From Bacteroidota bacterium (lineage in GTDB: Bacteria > Bacteroidota > Bacteroidia > Bacteroidales > F082), in contig JADJXJ010000003.1 of assembly GCA_016715945.1 (NCBI GenBank), positions 434,001-498,000 on the forward strand: a stretch of 64,000 nucleotides of DNA. Reading direction: 5' to 3'. Of this stretch, positions 43,996 through 50,888 are shown piece by piece. Position 1 is the stretch's first letter; each line of letters starts with the position of its first letter. The notes below the pieces were generated by a model that worked only from the letters and a program-made list of their open reading frames with translations, ran no database searches and was not told the DNA's origin. Position numbers and translations under genes: made by a program.

Positions 43996-45298
43996 AGATC
44001 AAACCACTAATTGTTGCCATTACAATCACAAGCATTACGTACACCATGGTTTTCTGTGTTCCAAGGATATCCTTGATAACCAGCATATTGGGTAGCGAGA
44101 GCGAAGGGCCGGCAAGCAGCAAGGCAAGCGCAGGGCCTTTGCCCATGCCCGAGGCAATCAAACCCTGCAGAATAGGTACTTCGGTCAGGGTGGCAAAATA
44201 CATGAATGCACCAACCACTGAAGCAAAGAAATTGCTGAACAGCGAGTTGCCTCCAACCAATGCGGTAATCCAGCTGTTTGGTACAATTCCCGGCATTGCA
44301 ACTGCATCGTGCGTTGAGCCAAGGAGGAAACCGGCAATAAGCACACCAACAGCCAGCAGAGGCATGATCTGTTTTGCGAAATCCCAGCTCGAAAGCGTCC
44401 ATTCCCTGTTTTCAGGATCTTGTTTGTCGAAAAGCGTGATGATGCTGAGCGAGGCAATGCCTGCAACCATTGGAACGAGCGGAGATGCAAATGAGAAGGC
44501 TGCAGAAGCTGTGATGGCTGTGCCTGCCAGTACATAGGTCCACCTGATTTTCAAAATATAAACCAACGAAAATGCAAGCATCAGCCCAAAGATTGAGGTA
44601 ATCAGCCATTTATGGCTCCAGATGGCATACCAGAGGCCACTGGTCTCTTCGCTGGCAGGAGCTCCCCAGTTGGCAAATACTGAAATAAACACCAGGGTGA
44701 AAAAGTGGAAAGAGGTTTGCCACAAAGGCCTTTTATTGGGCATGACCGGAAATTTCTGTTGCTGATCTCGCTTTGCTTTTTCTTCCTTACGGTAAATAAA
44801 TGCCATCGCAAGTCCGATGACAATCGAAAATACCACAGAGCCAATCACACGAGCTATCCCGATTTCGAAGCCGAGAATGCGGGCTGTCAGAATGATGGCC
44901 AGAATATTGATTGCCGGACCGGAATACAAAAAGGTAATGGCCGGCCCAAGACCGGCGCCGCGCTTGTGGATGCTGGAGAACAAGGGCAAGATGGTGCAGC
45001 TGCAAACGGCAAGTATGGTCCCCGAAACGGAAGCCACCAGGTAGGCAAGCCATTTTTTTGCACCGGCACCAAAATATTTGATCACCGAACCCTGACTGAC
45101 GAACACGCTGATTACGCCGGCAATGAAAAAGGCCGGAAGCAGACAAAGGATCACGTGTTCGCGGGCATACCAGCGTGCCAGATCAAGCGAGGCTAATATG
45201 GCTCCTGTAAAGCGTTCGTTTTCAAGCGGCAGAAAAAATGCAAACAAAAAGACTGCAACTATCCAAAGCAAGATCCTGAGTTCTTTCCTGATCTCCAT
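43979..45298 (-). CDS. ArsP/DUF318-type permease (putative metal(loid) efflux)
   Basis: 439 residues with about ten membrane helices in two repeats. The first repeat has VCSCTILPLFSSIHKRGAGLGPAITFLYSGPAINILA (Cys99, Cys101), the second TLTEVPILQGLIASGMGKGPALALLLAGPSLSLPNMLV. This duplicated layout is that of PF03773 permeases, which include ArsP (organoarsenical efflux) and the SO_0444-type Cu/Zn exporters. Paired cysteines in the membrane suit soft-metal or arsenical transport. It lies in the ArsR-headed cluster, 7 bases after the CcdA/ArsG-like gene. Substrate not determined. Confidence 0.85.
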   Translation of the reverse strand: MEIRKELRILLWIVAVFLFAFFLPLENERFTGAILASLDLARWYAREHVILCLLPAFFIAGVISVFVSQGSVIKYFGAGAKKWLAYLVASVSGTILAVCSCTILPLFSSIHKRGAGLGPAITFLYSGPAINILAIILTARILGFEIGIARVIGSVVFSIVIGLAMAFIYRKEEKAKRDQQQKFPVMPNKRPLWQTSFHFFTLVFISVFANWGAPASEETSGLWYAIWSHKWLITSIFGLMLAFSLVYILKIRWTYVLAGTAITASAAFSFASPLVPMVAGIASLSIITLFDKQDPENREWTLSSWDFAKQIMPLLAVGVLIAGFLLGSTHDAVAMPGIVPNSWITALVGGNSLFSNFFASVVGAFMYFATLTEVPILQGLIASGMGKGPALALLLAGPSLSLPNMLVIKDILGTQKTMVYVMLVIVMATISGLIYGYFF

Positions 45299-45305
45299 AA
45301 GGCTG

Positions 45306-46007
45306 TTAGTTGATGAAATAAATAAGGGTGTAATAAAAGCCCACCAGAAGAAACACTACCGCAGTAATGCGTCTGAACCAGAGTTCAAAAGTTTTCAGGC
45401 GATTGTAAAATGTTCCTACTTCCGACACGGCAAAGGCGAGTAACCAGGCGATGAGGATTACGGGCAAACCCGTTGCAACCGCAAAAAACACCGGAAGCAT
45501 TAGTCCATCGGGACTTGCGATGGTGAGCGGAATGAGCATGCCGAAATACAGGGCGCCGCTGTAAGGACAGAACGCCAGGGCAAATACCATCCCCAGCAAT
45601 AAAACCTGCCAGAAACCAAAGGCTTTATTTTGCTCAAACTTTCTGGTTATGTTGTCCATCAATGGCAGGTGCAGTTTGATCGCATCGAGCATCAAAAGAC
45701 CTACAATGATCAGCAGGGGGCCGAGCAAACGCTCACCCCAATGCTGAAACAGGCGCGCCACAGCAAACCTGCTCGCTCCCAAATATAGCACAATACCCAG
45801 TCCGGCGTAGGAAATTGCCCTTCCAAGGGTGTAGATCAGTCCATTGTAAAATACCCTTCTACGGTTGTTCACATCCCGGCCGATGAAGGCGATGGCCGTA
45901 ATATTGGTGGCAAGTGGGCATGGGCTGACAGCAGTCATCAGGCCAAGCAAAAATGCGCTCAATACAGGCCAGGAACTACTGTCGAGCAATTGCTGTAAGG
46001 TGTCCAT
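45306..46007 (-). CDS. CcdA/ArsG-like six-helix membrane protein
   Basis: 233 residues with six membrane helices of the CcdA/DsbD type. Each half carries one conserved Cys-Pro: SPCPLATN (Cys30) and FCPYSGALYFG (Cys147). CcdA proteins pass electrons from cytoplasmic thioredoxin to periplasmic thiols. A subgroup found next to ArsF proteins is annotated as ArsG-type aminobenzylarsenical efflux permease. Both readings fit the context: a periplasmic CxxC protein upstream and a permease downstream. Gap to the upstream gene is 14 bases. I favour the ArsG-family label by neighbourhood, with thiol relay as an alternative. Confidence 0.8.
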   Translation of the reverse strand: MDTLQQLLDSSSWPVLSAFLLGLMTAVSPCPLATNITAIAFIGRDVNNRRRVFYNGLIYTLGRAISYAGLGIVLYLGASRFAVARLFQHWGERLLGPLLIIVGLLMLDAIKLHLPLMDNITRKFEQNKAFGFWQVLLLGMVFALAFCPYSGALYFGMLIPLTIASPDGLMLPVFFAVATGLPVILIAWLLAFAVSEVGTFYNRLKTFELWFRRITAVVFLLVGFYYTLIYFIN

Positions 46008-46021
46008 TACACTATGTCAGT

Positions 46022-46438
46022 TTATTGCCTGAGCAATCGCTCGATGTGACCAGCCAGCACAGTGCGAAATTCTGCCGGTTTGGAACGCGCGAGCGAAAAA
46101 CCTTCGCGGGTGAGGTCAACGCTTGGTTTGCTTTCGCCAGCCTTCACCAGATAGAGCCCCGATCCCCATGCCTGAAGTTGCTCGGCAATGGCCTGGTTCT
46201 CCTTTAAGTCCACATTAACAATGTGAAGCACAATTTCACCCTTGTTCATTTTGTCTTTGAACATGGTGTTCAGGGTCTCGGTGGTTTCTTTTTCGATGGC
46301 TCTGCAACCCGGACAGCGATTGGTAGCATGGGTGTAATATACCTCCAGCCGTGGTTTGCTGTTTTTCTGTGCAACTGTTTGTGCCTCAACGTACAACGCG
46401 CTGCAAACCAGCAAAACTAAAACAATCTGCTTTTTCAT
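46022..46438 (-). CDS. Exported ArsF-like CxxC protein
   Basis: 138 residues with a signal peptide (VLLVCSALYVEAQ) and a thioredoxin-like pattern: LEVYYTHATNRCPGCRAIEK (Cys42, Cys45), then IVLHIVNVDLKENQAIAEQLQAWGSGLYLV. It matches proteins annotated as ArsF-family subunit of nitrophenyl compound reduction, known from the arsEFG operon of Shewanella. A periplasmic thiol-redox role with the CcdA/ArsG-like partner is plausible. In this cluster it lies between the small redox disulfide protein and the six-helix membrane protein. Confidence 0.78.
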   Translation of the reverse strand: MKKQIVLVLLVCSALYVEAQTVAQKNSKPRLEVYYTHATNRCPGCRAIEKETTETLNTMFKDKMNKGEIVLHIVNVDLKENQAIAEQLQAWGSGLYLVKAGESKPSVDLTREGFSLARSKPAEFRTVLAGHIERLLRQ

Positions 46439-46465
46439 GGTTTTGGACTGTTTGTTCTGATTATT

Positions 46466-46699
46466 TCAGCCAATTAAATCTTTCAGTTCGTCGTACGAAG
46501 GTAACCTTCCGCTAAGCACAACTTTTTCGTTGACTACCAGTCCGGGCGTGCGCATAATGCCGTAGGCCATGATATCGACAATATCTTCGACCTTTGAAAT
46601 ATCGGCATCTAACTGATTTTCTTTTACATACTCGCGCACCCTTTGCTCAAGGGCTTTGCATTTGGCACAGCCGGTGCCAAGGATTTTTATGCTTTTCAT
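46466..46699 (-). CDS. Small redox-active disulfide protein (TIGR00412-type)
   Basis: From ATG 46699 it has 77 residues. The sequence KILGTGCAKCKALEQ holds Cys11 and Cys14 of a thioredoxin-like active site, and IMRTPGLVVNEKVVLSGRLPS contains the cis-proline and the GxLP element of the TIGR00412 family. It is cytoplasmic, and a likely electron donor to, or thiol carrier for, the neighbouring CcdA/ArsG-like protein. The frame is open upstream to 46774 but that part overlaps the regulator gene. It starts 4 bases after the ArsR-type gene stop. Confidence 0.85.
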   Translation of the reverse strand: MKSIKILGTGCAKCKALEQRVREYVKENQLDADISKVEDIVDIMAYGIMRTPGLVVNEKVVLSGRLPSYDELKDLIG

Positions 46700-46703
46700 A
46701 GGA

Positions 46704-47024
46704 TTATGGATTGGGGTCGTTGTTTTCGGAGAACAGCTGAGAGAATAGCATTCGGGCCTCTTCCCAGTTTTCACGGTTCAGGCAATACCTGATGCGAGGA
46801 GGCAAAATTTCGCCTTTGATCAGCCCGGCATCTTTGAGTTCGCTCAGATGCTGCGAGATGGTCGAGCGGGCAATAGGCAGATCGTTGGCCAGGTCGCCAC
46901 TGTAGCAGCAATGTTGTCCCGAAAGCAGTTCAACAATCATCACCCGTGCCGGATGTCCGAGTGCCCTCGCATACCGGGCCAGCTGCAATTGTTTTGAAGT
47001 ATAAACTGTTGAATCAGCGCTCAT
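46704..47024 (-). CDS. ArsR/SmtB-family metalloregulator
   Basis: From ATG 47024 it has 106 residues with a winged helix-turn-helix: LQLARYARALGHPARVMIVELLSG, then DLPIARSTISQHLSELKDAGLIKGE and the wing PRIRYCLN. Adjacent Cys residues occur in GQHCCYSGDLA, where ArsR proteins carry their metal or arsenite cysteines (ELCVCD), and a further Cys is in the wing, so a soft-metal or arsenical sensor is likely. It heads the cluster, and a perfect inverted repeat lies across its own promoter. ATG 47024 is preferred over 47066, which lies inside the promoter. Confidence 0.9.
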   Translation of the reverse strand: MSADSTVYTSKQLQLARYARALGHPARVMIVELLSGQHCCYSGDLANDLPIARSTISQHLSELKDAGLIKGEILPPRIRYCLNRENWEEARMLFSQLFSENNDPNP

Positions 47025-47028
47025 TTCG

Positions 47029-47050
47029 TGTTTCGTAAAAATACGAAACA
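47029..47050 (-). promoter_or_regulatory. Probable ArsR operator
   Basis: Perfect inverted repeat with 9-bp arms, TGTTTCGTA / TACGAAACA, separated by AAAA. It covers the expected transcription start and overlaps the -7 box by two bases. A bound repressor would block RNA polymerase. Confidence 0.75.
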
Positions 47051-47080
47051 AATGTAGCTGGCACATCAGAACCCGGCAAG
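47049..47080 (-). promoter_or_regulatory. Promoter of the ArsR cluster (CTTG-N20-TACATTTG)
   Basis: On the minus strand TACATTTG (47056-47049) is a perfect -7 and CTTG (47080-47077), 20 bases upstream, is three of four to the TTTG -33. Confidence 0.7.
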
Positions 47081-47107
47081 GATTCGCAAGGCTTTTTTAT
47101 GCGAATA

Positions 47108-47134
47108 GTAGAATTTAGAGCAATTCTAAACTAC
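47108..47134. repeat. Imperfect inverted repeat upstream of the ArsR promoter
   Basis: TTTAGA-GCAAT-TCTAAA (47114-47130) flanked by GTAG and CTAC that also pair after a two-base bulge. It lies between the vWA gene end and the ArsR promoter. It may be a terminator remnant or a second regulator site. Confidence 0.4.
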
Positions 47135-47187
47135 TTCACGATGCTGTGCGTACGAAGCAACCGTGCGGACGTGCCGTGGATTGGAGG

Positions 47188-47850
47188 TTAATCCGTATTG
47201 TTTTCAGCGTCGCTGAAGTAGTCCTTCTTTTCCGAATGGCGCTTCGATCGGTCGTTCATATCCGAGTAATATCGCTCCATAGCCTTCCTTTTCCTGTTCA
47301 GCAGATCGTCCATTCCTTTGGTACTGGCGTCGAAATTGATGGCGTTCACAATGTTGATCGTCAAAGCCACCCGTTCAGCATCCTGGTTTGCTCCCATGTA
47401 GGTAATCGTCCAGCCCTTTTGCCGAAGCCTTTCGATGAGTGCCGCAATGCTTTGTCGGTTGAATTCTTTGGAGGCGTTTTCCATTCCGTCGGTGATCACA
47501 GATACCAGCACGGCAATGTCATTTTCCTTAATGAGGGCATTTTCGAGCTTTGTCAGGCTTTGGCCCAGTGCATCATAGAGCGGAGTCATGGCATCGGGCT
47601 GGTAGCTGTGATGATCAAGTTTGCGGATTTTTTCCGTAGGCATACGGTCGAGATGGGTATGAATACGGGATGAGTTGAAACTCACAAAGCTTACATAGTG
47701 TTGTTGACCCGGATTGTCCTTTTCTGCCTTGAGGATGGTGTCGATCAGCTCGTTGAAGGTGCTGATGGTTTCTTCCTTGATGGATTGCATCGAGCCGCTT
47801 TCGTCGAGTACAATCAGGTTGAAAACTTTTACTGTGGTTGAATTTTGCAT
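47188..47850 (-). CDS. von Willebrand factor A domain protein
   Basis: From ATG 47850 it has 220 residues, mainly one vWA domain. The metal-ion-dependent adhesion site is Asp16-Glu-Ser18-Gly-Ser20 (FNLIVLDESGSMQS) with the Thr of DAMTPLYDALG and the Asp of VITDGMENAS. No signal peptide or membrane helix is seen, so it is cytoplasmic. A charged C-terminal tail follows (RKRKAMERYYSDMNDRSKRHSEKK). Similar stand-alone vWA proteins occur near stress or tellurite-type genes, but nothing here indicates that. The TTG-started extension to 47952 is unlikely. Neighbours are the ArsR cluster and hemD. Confidence 0.82.
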   Translation of the reverse strand: MQNSTTVKVFNLIVLDESGSMQSIKEETISTFNELIDTILKAEKDNPGQQHYVSFVSFNSSRIHTHLDRMPTEKIRKLDHHSYQPDAMTPLYDALGQSLTKLENALIKENDIAVLVSVITDGMENASKEFNRQSIAALIERLRQKGWTITYMGANQDAERVALTINIVNAINFDASTKGMDDLLNRKRKAMERYYSDMNDRSKRHSEKKDYFSDAENNTD

Positions 47851-47980
47851 GCCTGGGTTATTTTGGTTTGGGAGGGCAAAACTATTCACACTCTGCGTCA
47901 AAACATGTCGCTGACACAATAGTTTTGTGCTCCTGTTGAGCGGCTTACCCAAGCCTGGGGAAAACTAAAGGGCTGAACGG

Positions 47981-48745
47981 TTATTTTTTCTTGCCGTTCT
48001 TTTTCAGGTCGTTGATGATAAACTCCTCAATGGCCATGGTCATGGAGGGGCTGTTTTTGGTTGGGGCCGGAATGTGAAGTTCGAAACCGGCCTCCTTCAC
48101 TGCATCGCAGGTGCTTTGGCCAAAGGCTCCGAAGAGCAGGTTGCCCTGTTTGAATTTAGGGAAGTTTTGCTGAAGCGATTTGATGCCGGCAGGACTGAAA
48201 AACACCACCAGGTCATAATCTTCCAGCTTGATTTTGGAAAGGTCGGCGGCAACCGTACGATACATGACGGCCTTGTGAAAATTGATGGAGTTTTCTTCGA
48301 GCAGTTCCACCATGGTGTCCTTATGGATGTCGGAGCAAGGCAGGAGAAACTTCTCATCCTTGTGCTTACGAATCACGTCCATCAGGTCCTGAAAGCTCTG
48401 CTTGCCGTAGAAAATCTTTCTCTTGCGAAATTGCACGTATTTCTGGAGGTAATAAGCCGTGGAGTCCGAAATGCAGAAATATTTCATGGTTTCGGGCACT
48501 TCGAAGCGCATCTCTTTGGCAATGCGGAAGTAATGATCCACTGCGTTGCGGCTGGTCAGGATAACCGCCGAGTAGTCGCCCAGGTTCAGCCGCTCCTGCC
48601 TCAGCTCACGGGCAGGTACATCCTCGATCTTGATAAACTTGAAGAATTCGATTTGAAGGCCGTACTTTTTGGCCAACTCACCGTAAGGCGATTTCTCAAA
48701 ATCTGTGGGTTTGGGTTGCGAAACCAGTACCTTTTTGATTCTCAT
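47981..48745 (-). CDS. hemD: Uroporphyrinogen-III synthase
   Basis: 254 residues of the HemD fold (two Rossmann-like domains). Seen here: ILTSRNAVDHYFRIAKE, FCISDSTAYYLQKYVQFRKRKIFYGKQSFQDLMDVIRKH, FLLPCSDIHKDTMVELLEEN, AVMYRTVAADLS, and DLVVFFSPAGIKSLQQNF with FGQSTCDAVKEAG. It closes hydroxymethylbilane to uroporphyrinogen III in heme and siroheme synthesis. As is common in Bacteroidota it lies next to a DUF4271 gene rather than other hem genes. The gap to DUF4271 is 64 bases. Confidence 0.88.
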   Translation of the reverse strand: MRIKKVLVSQPKPTDFEKSPYGELAKKYGLQIEFFKFIKIEDVPARELRQERLNLGDYSAVILTSRNAVDHYFRIAKEMRFEVPETMKYFCISDSTAYYLQKYVQFRKRKIFYGKQSFQDLMDVIRKHKDEKFLLPCSDIHKDTMVELLEENSINFHKAVMYRTVAADLSKIKLEDYDLVVFFSPAGIKSLQQNFPKFKQGNLLFGAFGQSTCDAVKEAGFELHIPAPTKNSPSMTMAIEEFIINDLKKNGKKK

Positions 48746-48809
48746 CGGCTAAACCTCATCTTTTTTGTCGGTCCTACTGGTAAGGTGGGTCTTCGTAAAG
48801 AGTTCTTTA

Positions 48810-49655
48810 TCAGGAAAATGCCTGGCCGGAAACCACGATACTCAGCGCCTTGATCAACAGAACCAGCGGAACGATTTCAAGGGTGCAAAGATAGAAAAAT
48901 AAATAGTGTAAAGGGATGTGCCTTTCGGACAGTCCAATAGCAAAACTTCTTGCCAATCTGAACCCTTGCAACAGGGCGAGCAATACGCCAGAAGTGATGA
49001 GTGCTCCGGTGGAAGGCTTGTAAATTATCGACAACAGCACGGGGAAAAGCAGCAAGCTGATCAGGAAGCTGAACACAATCTGGTTCGAAAGATATCGCCT
49101 TCCGCTTTCGCGAAGCTGAAACATCCAGGCCAGAATAAGTATAGTTAGGTATTTGCCGTAAACCACAAAAGTGGTTATGGCCGAGAGGATGAGGATGTCA
49201 ATGATCCATTTGTTGGTAAAAGAGATCGTCGATCCCAGAATTGTCGCCCCTGCGTAGATAAATATCGCAAAACCGATGGTATGCATCAGGCTGAAGAGCA
49301 GCGATAAAATGTTCATCGGGCTCCACTCGCGCAATAGCTGAAACATCCCCTTGTTGCTTAAGGCTGCTTTGAAAAACTGGGTAAACCGCCGGGGATAGGT
49401 GAGCCGGAAAAATACCATGAGGGCAAACGAAATCAGGACGATATTTCCAAGCCATTGTGAATATGGCGTTTGTGAGTCGTTGTTTCGTGGCACCACCACC
49501 AGGGCCGGACTTTGTTCGGTTTGTACTAGTTTGCCCACAGGCACGCGCTGCAAAGGAGGGTAAAGCTCCCATGAACCGTCGTTTCCATGAAGCAAAACTC
49601 CCGAAGTTGACACCAGACTTGTATCTGGTTTGAAGGCTTCAGCTATGGCTGTCAC
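48810..49655 (-). CDS. DUF4271 membrane protein
   Basis: 281 residues. The N-terminal ~70 residues are soluble, with SGVLLHGNDGSWELYPPLQRV. About seven or eight membrane helices follow, starting at NIVLISFALMVFFRLTYPRRFTQFFKAAL and ending YLFFYLCTLEIVPLVLLIKAL. The EIVPLVLLIKA end is characteristic of DUF4271, a bacteroidete family without known function that sits beside hemD. The start is GTG at 49655, 17 bases downstream of the expected transcription start from a TAATTTTG box; no earlier ATG exists. The conserved pairing with hemD is known; its meaning is not. Confidence 0.85.
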   Translation of the reverse strand: MTAIAEAFKPDTSLVSTSGVLLHGNDGSWELYPPLQRVPVGKLVQTEQSPALVVVPRNNDSQTPYSQWLGNIVLISFALMVFFRLTYPRRFTQFFKAALSNKGMFQLLREWSPMNILSLLFSLMHTIGFAIFIYAGATILGSTISFTNKWIIDILILSAITTFVVYGKYLTILILAWMFQLRESGRRYLSNQIVFSFLISLLLFPVLLSIIYKPSTGALITSGVLLALLQGFRLARSFAIGLSERHIPLHYLFFYLCTLEIVPLVLLIKALSIVVSGQAFS

Positions 49656-49678
49656 GAGCTGGATGGTATTTTGGCCGG

Positions 49679-49686
49679 CAAAATTA
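49679..49686 (-). promoter_or_regulatory. Candidate -7 element (TAATTTTG) of DUF4271/hemD
   Basis: Perfect TAnnTTTG on the minus strand, 23 bases before the GTG start. Confidence 0.5.
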
Positions 49687-49767
49687 GTAATTTATATTGA
49701 TTTTAGATTAGTGACGAAATAATTAACAAACTCATAATCAATATCATATAAAAATACTAATTTGTTA

Positions 49768-49781
49768 ATTTGTTAACAAAT
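49768..49781 (+). promoter_or_regulatory. Palindrome upstream of pta
   Basis: ATTTGTTAACAAAT is a perfect 14-base palindrome, preceded by a direct repeat of TTTGTTAA. It lies 26 bases upstream of the pta -7 box, where an activator or repressor could sit. Confidence 0.4.
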
Positions 49782-49807
49782 ACAGGCACTGTTTGGCAGG
49801 AAAGCGG

Positions 49808-49815
49808 TAATTTTG
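49808..49815 (+). promoter_or_regulatory. Candidate pta -7 element (TAATTTTG)
   Basis: Perfect TAnnTTTG, 53 bases before the pta ATG. TTTG occurs 14 bases upstream, too close for a standard -33. Confidence 0.5.
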
Positions 49816-49868
49816 CACCGCCAAAACACACATTTCTGTTCAAACAAATACTCAACAACTCCCATACC

Positions 49869-50885
49869 ATGGATTTCATCACACACATCCGCGAACGGGC
49901 AAAACTGGCCGGAAGGACAATTGTATTGCCTGAAGGATCGGAGGAACGCACTTTAAAAGCTGCCGACATCATTCTCGGGCAGCAGCTTGCCGACCTGATT
50001 ATTCTGGGTTCGCCCGATTTCATTGCATCGTTTGCACAAAAGCATAACCTTCGACACCTGAAACAGGCACGGATCATTGATCCGCTCAATCACAGCCAGC
50101 AGGAATATTTCGCCGAAATGCTTTTTGAGCTGCGCAAATCAAAAGGCCTCAGCCGCGAGCAGGCTGCCGAACTGGTGAAGAACCCTCTGTATCTTGCTGT
50201 GCTGCTCATCAAGGATGGGCAGGCACATGGCGAGGTGGCCGGAGCTGCAAATACCACCGGCGATGTGCTTCGTCCTGCTTTTCAGATCATTAAAACACAA
50301 CCCGGCATCAGTGCAGTTTCCGGTGCTTTCATCATGCTGGTTCCTGACAGGTCGTATGGCGAGAACGGCATGCTGGTATTTGCCGATTGTGCAGTGAATC
50401 CTGACCCGACGGCTGCCGAACTGGCCGAAATCGCCATCCTCTCGGCCGAAACAGCGCAAAGCATTGCCGGCATTGAGCCGCGTGTGGCCATGCTGAGTTT
50501 CAGCACAAAAGGCAGCGCCCGTCATCCGCGTGTGGATAAAGTGATTGAAGCCACCGAACTCGCACGTCAGTTAAATCCGAATCTCTCCATCGATGGTGAG
50601 CTGCAGGCCGATGCAGCCATCGTGGAATCCGTTGGGCGTTCCAAAGCCCCTGGCTCGGATATCGCAGGCAAGGCCAATGTGCTTGTTTTCCCTTCGCTCG
50701 AAACAGGAAATATTGCTTACAAACTGGTGCAACGTCTGGCTGGTGCCGAAGCCATAGGGCCTGTGCTTCAGGGACTTGCTGCGCCTATCAACGACCTCTC
50801 CCGGGGATGTTCGGTGGAGGATATCGTTAATCTTGTGGCTATCACTGCCAATCAACCCAATAAACAACTGCAAACAACATATTAA
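49869..50885 (+). CDS. pta: Phosphate acetyltransferase
   Basis: From ATG 49869 it has 338 residues, the size of the short (PTA_PTB) enzymes. Seen here: AGRTIVLPEGSEERTLKAADII at the N-terminus, AGAANTTGDVLRPAFQIIKTQPG, SGAFIMLVP, CAVNPDPTAAELAEIA, RVAMLSFSTKGSARHP, DGELQADAAIV, ANVLVFPSLETGNIAYKLVQRLAGAEAIGPVLQGLAAPINDLSRGC. It interconverts acetyl-CoA and acetyl phosphate in the cytoplasm. With acetate kinase two genes down it forms the ATP-yielding acetate pathway. The 3-hydroxyacyl-CoA dehydrogenase-like gene starts 3 bases after its stop, so the three genes form one operon. ATG 49869 is preferred because upstream codons fall across the promoter. Confidence 0.95.
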   Translation: MDFITHIRERAKLAGRTIVLPEGSEERTLKAADIILGQQLADLIILGSPDFIASFAQKHNLRHLKQARIIDPLNHSQQEYFAEMLFELRKSKGLSREQAAELVKNPLYLAVLLIKDGQAHGEVAGAANTTGDVLRPAFQIIKTQPGISAVSGAFIMLVPDRSYGENGMLVFADCAVNPDPTAAELAEIAILSAETAQSIAGIEPRVAMLSFSTKGSARHPRVDKVIEATELARQLNPNLSIDGELQADAAIVESVGRSKAPGSDIAGKANVLVFPSLETGNIAYKLVQRLAGAEAIGPVLQGLAAPINDLSRGCSVEDIVNLVAITANQPNKQLQTTY

Positions 50886-50888
50886 AAA

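Noticed and set aside
48074..48853. 259-codon plus-strand frame opposite hemD
   Set aside because: Shadow of the HemD frame, which carries the family motifs.
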